From: Bradyrhizobium hereditatis
Lineage (GTDB): Bacteria > Pseudomonadota > Alphaproteobacteria > Rhizobiales > Xanthobacteraceae
Reading direction: 5' to 3'
DNA: 64,000 nucleotides
NCBI RefSeq assembly: GCF_020329435.1
Contig: NZ_JAGKJK010000011.1
Span: 1 to 64,000 of the forward strand
Below, one piece after another: positions 22,500 to 31,698 of this stretch (position 1 is the stretch's first letter; the number at the start of each line of letters is the position of its first letter). Below the pieces are notes generated by a model. That model ran no database searches and was not told the DNA's origin. It saw only the letters and a list, made by a program, of their open reading frames with translations. Position numbers and translations under genes: made by a program.

Positions 22500-24662
22500 T
22501 CAGCCCGCCGCTTTCGCCTCGCGGCGCCGCGCGGTGAGAATGTATTCGGTGTATCCGTTCGGCTGCTCGCGGCCCTTGAAGATCAGGTCGCAGGCGGCCT
22601 GGAACGCAACGCCGTCGAACGAGGGCGCCATCGGCTTGTAGAGCGGATCGCCGGCGTTCTGCTTGTCGACCACGACCGCCATGCGCTTCAGCGATTCCAT
22701 CACCTGATCCCTGGTGACGACGCCATGCGCCAGCCAGTTCGCCAGATGCTGGCTGGAGATGCGCAAGGTAGCGCGGTCTTCCATCAGGCCGACATCATGA
22801 ATGTCAGGCACCTTGGAGCAGCCGACGCCCTGGTCGATCCAGCGCACCACATAGCCGAGGATGCCCTGGCAGTTGTTGTCGATCTCCTGCTTCACATCAT
22901 CAGGCGCCCAGTTCGACTGCGACACCGGGATGGTGAGGATGTCGGAGAGCTTTGCGCGCTGGCCGCCCTTGGCGAGTTCCTGCTGCCGCGCGATCACGTT
23001 TACCTGATGATAATGCAGCGCGTGCAGCGTGGCGGCGGTCGGCGAGGGGACCCACGCGGTGGTCGCGCCGGCCTGCGGATGACCGAGCTTCTGCGCGAGC
23101 ATGTCGGCCATCTTGTCGGGCGCCGCCCACATGCCCTTGCCGATCTGGGCGTGGCCGGGCAGGCCGTCGATCAGGCCCATGTCGACGTTCCAGTCTTCAT
23201 AGGCCTTGATCCAGGGCTGCGCCTTCATGTCGTTTTTGCGGATCATCGGACCCGCTTCCATCGAAGTATGGATTTCGTCGCCGGTGCGGTCGAGGAAGCC
23301 GGTGTTGATGAAGCAGATGCGCTTCGAGGCGTTCTGGATGCAGGCCTTCAGATTCACCGTGGTGCGGCGTTCCTCGTCCATGATACCGACCTTCATGGTG
23401 TTGTCGGGTAGGCCGAGCAGCTTCTCCACTTCGCTGAACAGTTCGCAGGTCAGCGCCACTTCGTCGGGGCCGTGCATCTTCGGCTTGACGATGTAGACTG
23501 AACCGGTGCGGCTGTTCCTGACTTTCGAATTGCCCTTGAGGTCGTGGATCGCGAGCAAGCCGGCGACCGCCGCATCGAGCAAGCCTTCCGGAATCTCCTC
23601 GCCGTTCTCGTCGAGCACCGCGTCGGTGAACATGTGATGGCCGACATTGCGCATCAGCAGCAGGCTGCGGCCATGCAGCGTCAGATCCTTGCCGTCGGGC
23701 GTCTTGTAGGTGCGATCGGGATTGAGCGCGCGCTTGACCGTCTTGCCGCCCTTTTCGAAATCGGCAGAGAGCGTGCCGTTCATCAGGCCAAGCGTGTTGC
23801 GATAGACCAGCACCTTGTCCTCGGCGTCGACCGCGGCAACCGAGTCTTCCATGTCGAGAATAGTCGAGACCGCTGCTTCCAGGATGATGTCGGCGACGCC
23901 GGCTGCATCATCCTTGCCGATCGCATGATTGCGGTCGATCACGATCTCGATATGCATGTCATTATTGACGAGCAGGATCGCGCTTGGCGATGCGGCATCA
24001 CCCTGGAAGCCAGCGAACTGCGCCGCTGATTTCAGCGCGGTGGCGTTGCCGCTCTTCAGCTTCACCGCGAGCTGGCCGGCGATCACGCTATACGACGTCA
24101 CATCGGTATGGCTGCCGGTCGCGAGCGGCGCGGCGGCGTCGAGGAAGGTCTTCGCCTTGGCGATCACCTTGTCGCCGCGCGCCTTGTTGTAGCCCTTTCC
24201 GCTCTCGCTCGGATCGTGCGGGATCGCGTCCGTGCCGTAGAATGCATCGTATAGCGAGCCCCAACGCGCATTCGCCGCGTTCAGCGCGTAGCGTGCGTTG
24301 GTCAGGGGAACGACGAGCTGCGGTCCACAGATCTTGCCGATCTCCTCGTCGACATTGGCGGTCTCAACCTTCTGCGTCGCCGGCTCGGGGAGGAGATAGC
24401 CGATCTCCTTGAGGAAGGCTGTGTAGGCGTTGATGTCGAACGGCTTGCCCTTGTTGGCGCGATGCCAGTCGTCGATCTTGGCCTGCAGCGTGTCGCGGAA
24501 CGCGAGTAGCTCGCGATTTTTCGGGCCCAACTTCTTGATGATAGCGGCGACACCGGCCCAGAACGCGTCGGGAGAAATCCCGGTTTTGGGAGTCGCCTCC
24601 TTGGCGATGAAATCGAACAGGACAGGGGCGATCTTCAATCCGTGGGCATCGACACGCTTCAT
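22500..24662 (-). CDS. glcB: Malate synthase G
   Basis: A 720-residue isoform G malate synthase, which condenses glyoxylate with acetyl-CoA to malate in the glyoxylate and glycolate pathways. Typical segments include LTLHGRSLLLMRNVGHHM, VGIMDEERRTTVNLKACI with the catalytic acidic/arginine cluster, FLDRTGDEIHTSMEAGPM, and the C-terminal QHLANWLAHGVVT. ATG 24662 (MKRVDAHGLKIAP) is preferred; the frame has 5 more codons. It is a single gene: no isocitrate lyase is adjacent, which is usual in rhizobia. Confidence 0.97.
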   Translation of the reverse strand: MKRVDAHGLKIAPVLFDFIAKEATPKTGISPDAFWAGVAAIIKKLGPKNRELLAFRDTLQAKIDDWHRANKGKPFDINAYTAFLKEIGYLLPEPATQKVETANVDEEIGKICGPQLVVPLTNARYALNAANARWGSLYDAFYGTDAIPHDPSESGKGYNKARGDKVIAKAKTFLDAAAPLATGSHTDVTSYSVIAGQLAVKLKSGNATALKSAAQFAGFQGDAASPSAILLVNNDMHIEIVIDRNHAIGKDDAAGVADIILEAAVSTILDMEDSVAAVDAEDKVLVYRNTLGLMNGTLSADFEKGGKTVKRALNPDRTYKTPDGKDLTLHGRSLLLMRNVGHHMFTDAVLDENGEEIPEGLLDAAVAGLLAIHDLKGNSKVRNSRTGSVYIVKPKMHGPDEVALTCELFSEVEKLLGLPDNTMKVGIMDEERRTTVNLKACIQNASKRICFINTGFLDRTGDEIHTSMEAGPMIRKNDMKAQPWIKAYEDWNVDMGLIDGLPGHAQIGKGMWAAPDKMADMLAQKLGHPQAGATTAWVPSPTAATLHALHYHQVNVIARQQELAKGGQRAKLSDILTIPVSQSNWAPDDVKQEIDNNCQGILGYVVRWIDQGVGCSKVPDIHDVGLMEDRATLRISSQHLANWLAHGVVTRDQVMESLKRMAVVVDKQNAGDPLYKPMAPSFDGVAFQAACDLIFKGREQPNGYTEYILTARRREAKAAG

Positions 24663-24730
24663 GATGGGCTTTCTCAAAAGAAATGGCGTTTACAAGCTGT
24701 TTTCAGGCCAAAACAGCAAAAAACGCGCCA

Positions 24731-24755
24731 AAGGGGCGGCGTTGGCCGCCCTTTT
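24731..24755. terminator. Intrinsic terminator downstream of cysNC
   Basis: Stem AAGGGGCGGC / GCCGCCCTTTT on the plus strand. On the minus strand it forms a GC-rich hairpin after the cysNC stop, with a T-rich stretch (GCGTTTTTTGC) about 10 bp later. Confidence 0.7.
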
Positions 24756-24793
24756 AGCCTTAAAGCCGGGTCGATGAGAAGGCCCCAAAAGGC

Positions 24794-26722
24794 CTAGATG
24801 TTAGCCGCCAGATCGACCAGTTCGTCGAACAAAATGCCGGTCTCGGCCAGCATCTGCTCGATCTCGTCGGTCGCGTCCGAAACAGACTTGGCCGAGGTGT
24901 CGATGCTCAGCTCTGCCTGGGCCGGCGGCTGGTAATCGTTGCCGATTCCGGTGAACGCCTGCAGCGTGCCCGCACGCGCCTTGGCGTAGTGACCCTTGGG
25001 GTCGCGGCTCTCGCAGACTTCGGCAGGTGTTGCGACATAGATCTCGCGGAACGCACTGTCGGCGATGCGGCGCGCGGCTGCGCGATCATCCGCCGAAGGC
25101 GAGACCGCGGCAACAACTGCGATGTGTCCGTTCCGCGCCAGGTGGGTTGCAACTTCGGCCAGCCGACGGATGTTTTCAGCGCGATCCTTGGCCGAGAAGC
25201 CAAGATCGCCATTGAGGCCGGCGCGCAACGTGTCGCCATCGAGCAGGATCGGCGAGCCGCCACGCGAGAACAGCCGCCGCTCGAGCGCGCGCGCGAGCGT
25301 GGATTTTCCGGCTCCCGGCAAGCCAGTCAGCCAGACCACTGCGCCGTTGTGGCGGTAGCGCGCCGAGCGTTCCTCGGGCCGAAGCGCTGACTCGACCGGG
25401 ACGATGTCGATCGGAACGGCGCGTGCGCCGGCGTCAACCGACAGCACGAGACCACCGCCGGCGATGCGGCCGTTGACCTCGATCACCAGTCGCCCGGTGC
25501 GCGGATTATCCTGATAGGGATCGGCAGCAATCGGCTGCGCCAGCGAGATATCGATTTCGCCGACGTGGTTGCGTGCGATCGCCGTGGTCTCCTCATTGGA
25601 GAGCTCGCCGGGATCGACCGCCTTTTCGATTGCGACCACGCTGGCGCGGGTCTCTCGCGTGCCGAGGCGGATCAGGATCTGATCGCCCTTCGACAGCGGC
25701 TTCTCATGCAGCCAGAAAATCCGAGCGCGGACTCGCCGCGTATCGCGCGGAATGGCGCCGGCATGGGCGATGACATCGCCACGCTCGACGAACAGTTCGC
25801 GGTCGAGCGTGATGCCGACCGAGCGACCGGCGCCGTGACTGCCCTTGAGCGGCGTCACCGGCCAGCTCTCTACCGTCTTGATCTTCGCGATCTTACCGGC
25901 CGGCATGATGACGATTTCGTCGCCGGCTGCGAGATGACCGGACTCGATGCGGCCGGCAACGATGCGGCGGTCGTCGAACTTATAGATCGCCTGCACCGGC
26001 AGACGCAGCGCGAGCTGCTCCAGCGGCCGCGCCGGTTCGAGCGCGTCGAGCGCTTCGACGACAGTTGGTCCCTGATACCAGCCGCTGCGCGCCGTGTGTT
26101 CGGCAACGCCGTCGCCGTCGCGCGCTGAGATCGGAATCACAGCCGACGGCTTCACGCCGAGGCCGGTCAGATGCGCCGAAATCTCGTCGCTAATCTCCTT
26201 GAAGCGCTCAGCGCTGAAGTCGACGCGATCCATCTTGTTGACGACGATCGCGACCTGCTTGATGCCGAGCAGATGCAGCAGATAGCCATGGCGCCGGGTC
26301 TGGTCGCGCACGCCTTCCAGCGCGTCGATGATCAGTACCGCACCGTCAGCCTGCGAAGCGCCGGTGATCATGTTGCGCAGGAATTCGGCGTGACCGGGCG
26401 CATCGATCAGCACGACGTCGCGCGAGCGGGTGCGGAAACGGATCTGCGTGGTGTCGATGGTGATGCCCTGGTCGCGCTCGGTCTGCAGCGCATCGAGCAG
26501 GAACGACCATTCGAACGGCATGCCGCGACGCGCGCTGACCGCTTTCAGCATCTCCAGCTTGCCTTCAGGCAAGCTGCCGGTCTCGTGCAGCAGGCGGCCG
26601 ACCAGAGTGGATTTGCCGTGATCGACATGGCCGACGATGACGATGCGGACTTGCGGGCGGGTAGTGCCGTTCGGCGTGGCCGAAACGCTGGCGGGAAGGA
26701 TCATGTTCATGGCGACGCTCAC
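24794..26722 (-). CDS. cysNC: Bifunctional sulfate adenylyltransferase subunit 1 / adenylylsulfate kinase
   Basis: A 642-residue fusion. Residues about 22-440 are the CysN GTPase that drives ATP sulfurylase (P-loop GHVDHGKSTLVGRLL, DAPGHAEFLRNM, NKMDRVDF). Residues about 455-630 are APS kinase CysC (P-loop WLTGLPGAGKSTLARAL, LLDGDTLRAGLNGDLGFS). The product makes APS and then PAPS for sulfate activation. GTG 26722 follows the cysD stop by 12 bp; ATG 26710 is an alternative start. NodQ is the symbiotic homologue in rhizobia; the context here is assimilation. Confidence 0.96.
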   Translation of the reverse strand: MSVAMNMILPASVSATPNGTTRPQVRIVIVGHVDHGKSTLVGRLLHETGSLPEGKLEMLKAVSARRGMPFEWSFLLDALQTERDQGITIDTTQIRFRTRSRDVVLIDAPGHAEFLRNMITGASQADGAVLIIDALEGVRDQTRRHGYLLHLLGIKQVAIVVNKMDRVDFSAERFKEISDEISAHLTGLGVKPSAVIPISARDGDGVAEHTARSGWYQGPTVVEALDALEPARPLEQLALRLPVQAIYKFDDRRIVAGRIESGHLAAGDEIVIMPAGKIAKIKTVESWPVTPLKGSHGAGRSVGITLDRELFVERGDVIAHAGAIPRDTRRVRARIFWLHEKPLSKGDQILIRLGTRETRASVVAIEKAVDPGELSNEETTAIARNHVGEIDISLAQPIAADPYQDNPRTGRLVIEVNGRIAGGGLVLSVDAGARAVPIDIVPVESALRPEERSARYRHNGAVVWLTGLPGAGKSTLARALERRLFSRGGSPILLDGDTLRAGLNGDLGFSAKDRAENIRRLAEVATHLARNGHIAVVAAVSPSADDRAAARRIADSAFREIYVATPAEVCESRDPKGHYAKARAGTLQAFTGIGNDYQPPAQAELSIDTSAKSVSDATDEIEQMLAETGILFDELVDLAANI

Positions 26723-26734
26723 ACCAAATGTCCG

Positions 26735-27640
26735 TCAGAGGTAACCTGCGACACGCAGCCGCTCGAAAGCGTCTTCGGTCTCGTGATCCAGCGCGCGGCC
26801 GGCGCGCTCGGGCACTTTGGTGCCGTCGAGTTCGGTCAGGATCTCATCGATATTCGAGGCGCTCGAAGCCACCGGAAAGGTAATGTCGGCGTCGCCGAGC
26901 GAACGATAACGCTTGCCGTTATTCGAGAGATAAAGCGGGATGATCGGAATGTTCTCGCGCTTGGTGTAGGCCCAGATGTCGGCCTCGGTCCAATGCAGGA
27001 TCGGGTGGATGCGCAAATGCGCGCCGGGCGGCACCGAAGCGTTGAATTGGTCCCAGAACTCCGGGGGCTGATCACGCACGTCCCAACCGCCTTCAAGGCC
27101 GCGCGGCGAGAACACGCGCTCCTTGGCGCGCGTGGCTTCCTCATCGCGGCGGATGCCGGCGATCAGGCCGTCGAAGCCGTATTTGTTTAGCGCCAGCTTA
27201 AGCCCTTCGGTCTTGCGTGCGGCCGAACGTGCGGCCGGCGGAAGAGTCGGATCGACGGCGTCGATCGGCGGACAGGGCTCGACCCTGAGATCGAGATCCC
27301 ATTCCTTTCCGTAGTGGTCGCGGAACGCATACATCTCCGGAAATTTCTTGCCGGTGTCGACGTGAAGGGCAGGGAAGGGGACGCGGCCAAAGAACGCCTT
27401 GCGCGCCAGCCAGATCATCACGTTGGAGTCTTTCCCCAGCGACCACAGCAGTGCGAGCTTTTTCAACCGCGCGAACGCTTCCCGCAGAATATAGATGCTC
27501 TGCGCTTCGAGCTCGTCGAGATGGTCCATCGACGGCGGCGGGAGCGGCTGACCGTTAAAAATTTTCGGCACAGATGATGCTTGGTGCAACGCTGCGGGCT
27601 GCAACCCGCGTCCGCTGGATTCATGGTCGAGAAGATGCAT
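26735..27640 (-). CDS. cysD: Sulfate adenylyltransferase subunit 2
   Basis: A 301-residue catalytic ATP-sulfurylase subunit of the PAPS-reductase superfamily. The PP-loop is LLWSLGKDSNVMIWLARKAF near residue 60; HVDTGKKFPEMY, GIRRDEEATRAKER and the ILHWTEADIWAY block follow. ATG 27640 (MHLLDHESSG) gives the family length; the open frame upstream enters the divergent promoter region. It is translated with cysNC and divergent from cysG across 143 bp. Confidence 0.96.
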   Translation of the reverse strand: MHLLDHESSGRGLQPAALHQASSVPKIFNGQPLPPPSMDHLDELEAQSIYILREAFARLKKLALLWSLGKDSNVMIWLARKAFFGRVPFPALHVDTGKKFPEMYAFRDHYGKEWDLDLRVEPCPPIDAVDPTLPPAARSAARKTEGLKLALNKYGFDGLIAGIRRDEEATRAKERVFSPRGLEGGWDVRDQPPEFWDQFNASVPPGAHLRIHPILHWTEADIWAYTKRENIPIIPLYLSNNGKRYRSLGDADITFPVASSASNIDEILTELDGTKVPERAGRALDHETEDAFERLRVAGYL

Positions 27641-27690
27641 CTCTGGGCCTTGGACTTGAGAGTGGAAAAATTCTAAAGTCGCGCCGCAAT

Positions 27691-27711
27691 AGAGAAGAAA
27701 GAATTTTCTCT
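27691..27711. promoter_or_regulatory. Inverted repeat in the cysD-cysG divergent promoter region
   Basis: AGAGAA (27691-27696) and TTCTCT (27706-27711) are separated by 9 bp in an AT-rich stretch between the two divergent cys operons. It is a possible operator, for example for a LysR-type CysB-like regulator. No experimental or comparative support is available here. Confidence 0.3.
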
Positions 27712-27783
27712 TTGTGGCTCTTGATCGAGACATAAATAGAAAATAATTTCAGTCAACCCCAACTTGGGGAAAGCGAGTGTCGG

Positions 27784-29220
27784 ATGCGCTATCTGCCTGT
27801 CTTCCTGGATTTGCAAAGTGGCAAGGTGCTGCTCGTTGGAGCGGGCGAGCTCGCTCGCGCGAAGTTACGGCTGCTGGCTGCGGCGGGCGCAGAGGTCCGC
27901 TGGTACGCGACCGACGGCAATCACGATCTCGCTGGCATTGCCGCCGCCGACGCGGTGCGGATCGAGCCCGCCACGGGCGATCCGCTGTCAGCTGATCTCT
28001 CTGGCATCATTGCAATCCTATGCGCGGGCGCCGGCGACATCGGCGTTGCGATGTCAGCGCGTGCGAAAGCGGTTGGTCTGCCCGTCAATGTGATGGACGA
28101 CCTCGCGCATTCTACCTTCATCTTTCCCGCGATCGTCGATCGCGGCGACGTCGTCGTCGCCGTCGGCACCGGCGGCACGTCGCCGGTGGTCGCGCGCCGC
28201 ATTCGCGAGCGCATCGAAGCGGTGCTGCCCGCGCGCATCGGCGATCTCGCCACCTTCATCGGCAGCTTTCGTAAAGCGATCCATGCGCGCATTCCCGAGT
28301 TCGCGTTGCGCCGCCGCTTCTGGGAGCGCGTGATCGACGGACCGATCGGCGCGCTGGTGCTGGCCGGGCGCAAGGGCGAGGCTGAAAAAGCACTAAGCGA
28401 AATTGCCGATCCCTCCGCCTTCGCCGGCGCGAACAAGGACGGCAAGGCCGAGGGCAGGGTGACGCTGGTCGGCGCAGGGCCGGGCGATCCGGATCTGCTG
28501 ACCATCAAGGCGCTGCGTGCGTTGCAGGATGCCGACGTCGTTTTCTACGATGAGCTGGTCTCGCCGGAAATTCTCGATCGCGTGCGCCGCGACGCTTCGC
28601 GCATTCCGGTCGGCCGCCGCGTCGGCAAGCCCGGCATCGGCCAGGATGCAATCAACAAGCTGCTGATCGAGGCCGCGAAGGCCGGACAGCGCGCGGTGCG
28701 GCTAAAGGGCGGCGATCCCTTCATCTTCGGCCGCGGTGGTGAGGAAATCGAAATACTGCGCGCAGCCGGCGTTGCCTATTCGGTGGTGCCCGGCATCACC
28801 GCAGGGCTCGGTGCCGCTGCGCAGTTCGAGGCGCCGCTGACCTACCGGCATGAGGCGCTGCGCATCACCTTCCTGACCGCGCACAAGGCAAAGGACGCCG
28901 AAGCCGTCGACTGGTCGGTGCTGACAGACAAGAAGATGACCATCGTGGTCTACATGGGCATGACCGCTGCACCATCGGTGCGCGCTGGCCTTCTGGCCGC
29001 GGGACGCCTGCCGAAAACCCCCGTCGGCGTGTTTGCGCGGGTGACGCGGCCGGATGCGCAGGCCGTGGTCGGCACGCTCGAAAACCTTCCCAAGCTGGTC
29101 GAAAAAATCGATGGCGGTCCTGCCATCCTCATCATCGGCGACGTCGTTGCGCATTCCGCGCCATGGCGCCAAGCCAACCTCAATCAAGTGATCTCGAAAC
29201 TGCTGGATGCTGCCGAATGA
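27784..29220 (+). CDS. cysG: Siroheme synthase (precorrin-2 dehydrogenase/ferrochelatase + uroporphyrinogen-III methyltransferase)
   Basis: A 478-residue trifunctional enzyme making siroheme, the cofactor of CysI. The N-terminal NAD-dependent domain (1-210) starts MRYLPVFLDLQSGKVLLVGAGELARAK; the SUMT domain (about 220-460) has VTLVGAGPGDPDLLTIKALRAL, VRLKGGDPFIFGRGGEE and VPGITAGLGAAA. It opens the plus-strand cys operon. Its stop overlaps the next ATG (ATGA), giving translational coupling. Confidence 0.97.
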   Translation: MRYLPVFLDLQSGKVLLVGAGELARAKLRLLAAAGAEVRWYATDGNHDLAGIAAADAVRIEPATGDPLSADLSGIIAILCAGAGDIGVAMSARAKAVGLPVNVMDDLAHSTFIFPAIVDRGDVVVAVGTGGTSPVVARRIRERIEAVLPARIGDLATFIGSFRKAIHARIPEFALRRRFWERVIDGPIGALVLAGRKGEAEKALSEIADPSAFAGANKDGKAEGRVTLVGAGPGDPDLLTIKALRALQDADVVFYDELVSPEILDRVRRDASRIPVGRRVGKPGIGQDAINKLLIEAAKAGQRAVRLKGGDPFIFGRGGEEIEILRAAGVAYSVVPGITAGLGAAAQFEAPLTYRHEALRITFLTAHKAKDAEAVDWSVLTDKKMTIVVYMGMTAAPSVRAGLLAAGRLPKTPVGVFARVTRPDAQAVVGTLENLPKLVEKIDGGPAILIIGDVVAHSAPWRQANLNQVISKLLDAAE

Positions 29221-29528
29221 CCTCTCCGCTTGAACAGAAGAAAATCAGAATCACTGGGCCGTCGGTGGTGACCGCCAACCGCACATGGGATGGCGCCGTG
29301 GTCTACCGGACCGCACAACAGGGTTGGTCGACCGCGCTGTCTGAGGCCGCGATCGTGAGCACCTCGGATGATGCGCGGGCGTTGCTCGCCGAAGGGGTGG
29401 CCGATGACGTCGGCGCGGTCGGTGCCTATATCGCGCCGGTCGAGCTCAAGGGCGGGGCGATCAAGCCCGGCAATCTCCGCGAACACATCCGGTCGAAAGG
29501 TGTCACCATCGACCTTCTTCCGGCCTGA
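29217..29528 (+). CDS. DUF2849 domain-containing protein
   Basis: A 103-residue protein of the DUF2849 family, which is nearly confined to alphaproteobacterial cys loci. Visible blocks are ITGPSVVTANRTWDGAVVYRT and IVSTSDDARALLAEGVADD. ATG 29217 overlaps the cysG stop by 4 bp and cysI begins 13 bp after the end, so it is a core member of the siroheme/sulfite reductase transcript. No catalytic motif is visible; an accessory role to CysI is inferred from context only. Confidence 0.92.
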   Translation: MTSPLEQKKIRITGPSVVTANRTWDGAVVYRTAQQGWSTALSEAAIVSTSDDARALLAEGVADDVGAVGAYIAPVELKGGAIKPGNLREHIRSKGVTIDLLPA

Positions 29529-29540
29529 GGCTGATCCATC

Positions 29541-31196
29541 ATGTATGCATATGACGAACTCGACCGCACGCTCATCAATGAGCGTGTTTCGGAATTCCGC
29601 GATCAGGTGAAGCGCCGCCTCTCGGGCGAGCTGACTGAGGACGAATTCAAGATTCTGCGCCTGCAGAACGGCGTGTACCTGCAATTGCACGCCTACATGT
29701 TCCGCGTCGCGATCCCCTACGGCACGCTATCATCGAAGCAGATGCGCCGGCTGGCCCATGTCGCGCGTCGCTACGACCGCGGCTATGGCCATTTCACCAC
29801 GCGGCAGAACATCCAGTTCAACTGGATCAAGCTGGCCGAGCTGCCTGATGCGCTGGCTGAGCTCGCCGAAGTCGGCATCCACGCGATGCAGACCTCCGGC
29901 AACAACATGCGCAACGTTACCTCCGACCAATGGGCGGGCGTGGCACCCGGCGAGGTCGAAGATCCCCGTATCTGGTCGGAGATCCTGCGCCAGCACACCA
30001 CGCTGCATCCGGAATTCTCGTTCCTGCCGCGCAAGTTCAAGATCGCCATTACCGCATCCGAGCACGACCGCGCCGCGATCAAGATTCACGATATCGGCCT
30101 ACGCCTGCACAAGAATGCGGACGGAGAAATCGGCTTCGAGGTGCTGGTCGGCGGCGGCCTTGGCCGCACGCCGTTCATCGCCAAGACGATCAAGCCGTTC
30201 GTGCATGGCCGCGACATCTTGAGCTATGTCGAGGCGATCCTGCGCGTCTACAACCAGTACGGCCGGCGCGACAACATCTACAAGGCGCGGATCAAGATCC
30301 TCGTTCATGAACTCGGCATCGAGAAGTTCGCGCGCGAGGTCGAGGAAGAATGGAAGCAGATGGGCCACAGCGCCCTGACGCTCGATCATTCCGCCATTGA
30401 GGAGGTGCGCTCGCGATTCTCCTATCCGGCTTACGAAAAGCTGCCGCACATGCCGGACGAGTTGAAGCAGGCCGCGGCTGATCCGCTGTTCGAACGCTGG
30501 CGCAAGAACTCGGTGGCCCCGCACAAGGTGCAGGGCTATTCGATCGTGACGCTGTCGTTGAAGCCGGTAGGCGGACCGCCCGGCGATGCCACCGCCGACC
30601 AGATGGACGCGATCGCCGATCTCGCCGACAGGTACTCATTCGGCGAAATCCGCGTCGGCCACGAGCAGAACCTGGCGCTGCCGCATGTCGCCAAGCGCGA
30701 CCTGCCGCAGCTCTGGCGGGCGCTTGATCGTCTTGGGCTGGCCACGCCGAACGTCAACCTGGTCACCGACATCATCGCCTGCCCAGGGCTGGACTACTGC
30801 TCACTGGCCAATGCGCGCTCGATCCCGATCGCGCAGGAACTGACCCGGCGTTTCGCCAACCACGACACCGCCAACATGATCGGCCGGCTGCACATCAACA
30901 TCTCCGGCTGCATCAACGCCTGCGGCCATCATCATGTCGGCCATATCGGCATTCTCGGCGTCGAGAAGAACGGCGAGGAATTTTACCAGATCACCATTGG
31001 CGGCCGCGCGGACGAAAATGCGCAGATGGGCGTCTTGATCGGACCGGCCGTTCCCTATGCCGAAGTTGCCGACGTGATCGAAGATATCGTCGAAGCCTAT
31101 CTCGCCCTGCGTGACCGTCCCGAGGAATTGTTCGTCGATACGGTCAAGCGTCTGGGCGTCGAGCCTTTCAAGGAGCGGGTCTATGCCACTCGTTAA
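29541..31196 (+). CDS. cysI: Sulfite reductase, siroheme [4Fe-4S] hemoprotein
   Basis: A 551-residue nitrite/sulfite reductase family protein that reduces sulfite to sulfide with six electrons. The [4Fe-4S]-siroheme cysteines are in CPGLDYC (C-x5-C) and GCINACGHH (C-x3-C). Arg/Lys siroheme-phosphate ligands occur in GHFTTRQNIQFNWIKL and TSGNNMRNVT. No flavoprotein CysJ is present, so ferredoxin or another donor is likely. It overlaps the DUF934 gene by 14 bp. Confidence 0.95.
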   Translation: MYAYDELDRTLINERVSEFRDQVKRRLSGELTEDEFKILRLQNGVYLQLHAYMFRVAIPYGTLSSKQMRRLAHVARRYDRGYGHFTTRQNIQFNWIKLAELPDALAELAEVGIHAMQTSGNNMRNVTSDQWAGVAPGEVEDPRIWSEILRQHTTLHPEFSFLPRKFKIAITASEHDRAAIKIHDIGLRLHKNADGEIGFEVLVGGGLGRTPFIAKTIKPFVHGRDILSYVEAILRVYNQYGRRDNIYKARIKILVHELGIEKFAREVEEEWKQMGHSALTLDHSAIEEVRSRFSYPAYEKLPHMPDELKQAAADPLFERWRKNSVAPHKVQGYSIVTLSLKPVGGPPGDATADQMDAIADLADRYSFGEIRVGHEQNLALPHVAKRDLPQLWRALDRLGLATPNVNLVTDIIACPGLDYCSLANARSIPIAQELTRRFANHDTANMIGRLHINISGCINACGHHHVGHIGILGVEKNGEEFYQITIGGRADENAQMGVLIGPAVPYAEVADVIEDIVEAYLALRDRPEELFVDTVKRLGVEPFKERVYATR

Positions 31197-31698
31197 GAAC
31201 GGAAGAATCACAACCGACCTGTTCGTGCGCGTCGCCGACGGCGATGAACTGCCGGGCAACGGCGACATTCTGATTTCCTCGGAACGCTTTCTCGTCGATC
31301 CCGAAGCGCTGTTGCGTCGTTCCGGCAAGACCGGCGTGATCTGGCCCAACAATCGCGCAGTCGACGATCTCGTTCCCTATCTCGATCGTCTGGCTGCCGT
31401 TGCGCTGGTGTTCCCGACTTTCCGTGACGGCCGTGCCTACAGCCAGGCGCGGCTGCTGCGCGAGCGGCACGGCTATGACGGTGAGCTGCGCGCCATCGGC
31501 CAGGTGCTGCGCGATCAGTTCGTGTTCATGTCGCGCGCCGGCTTCGACACCTTCGAGGTGAAGAAGGATGCCGACGCCGACGCGTTCGCCGAGACCATGA
31601 AGCGCTATTCGGTGTTCTACCAGCCGACCGGCGATGGTCGTGTCACCGCGCTCAATCGGCGGATGCAGTTGCGCCATTCGGAGAGTGCCGGCCAGTGA
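31183..31698 (+). CDS. DUF934 family protein (cys-locus accessory protein)
   Basis: A 171-residue DUF934 protein, a family found next to cysI and cysH in proteobacteria. Visible features are MPLVKNGRITTDLFVRV, the SERFL block, GVIWPNN, VALVFPTFRDGRAYSQARLLRER and LRAIGQVLRDQFVFMSRAGFD in sequence. It starts inside the cysI end and its TGA overlaps the cysH GTG start (GTGA). Its role is unknown; an assembly or electron-transfer accessory for sulfite reductase is an inference. Confidence 0.92.
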   Translation: MPLVKNGRITTDLFVRVADGDELPGNGDILISSERFLVDPEALLRRSGKTGVIWPNNRAVDDLVPYLDRLAAVALVFPTFRDGRAYSQARLLRERHGYDGELRAIGQVLRDQFVFMSRAGFDTFEVKKDADADAFAETMKRYSVFYQPTGDGRVTALNRRMQLRHSESAGQ

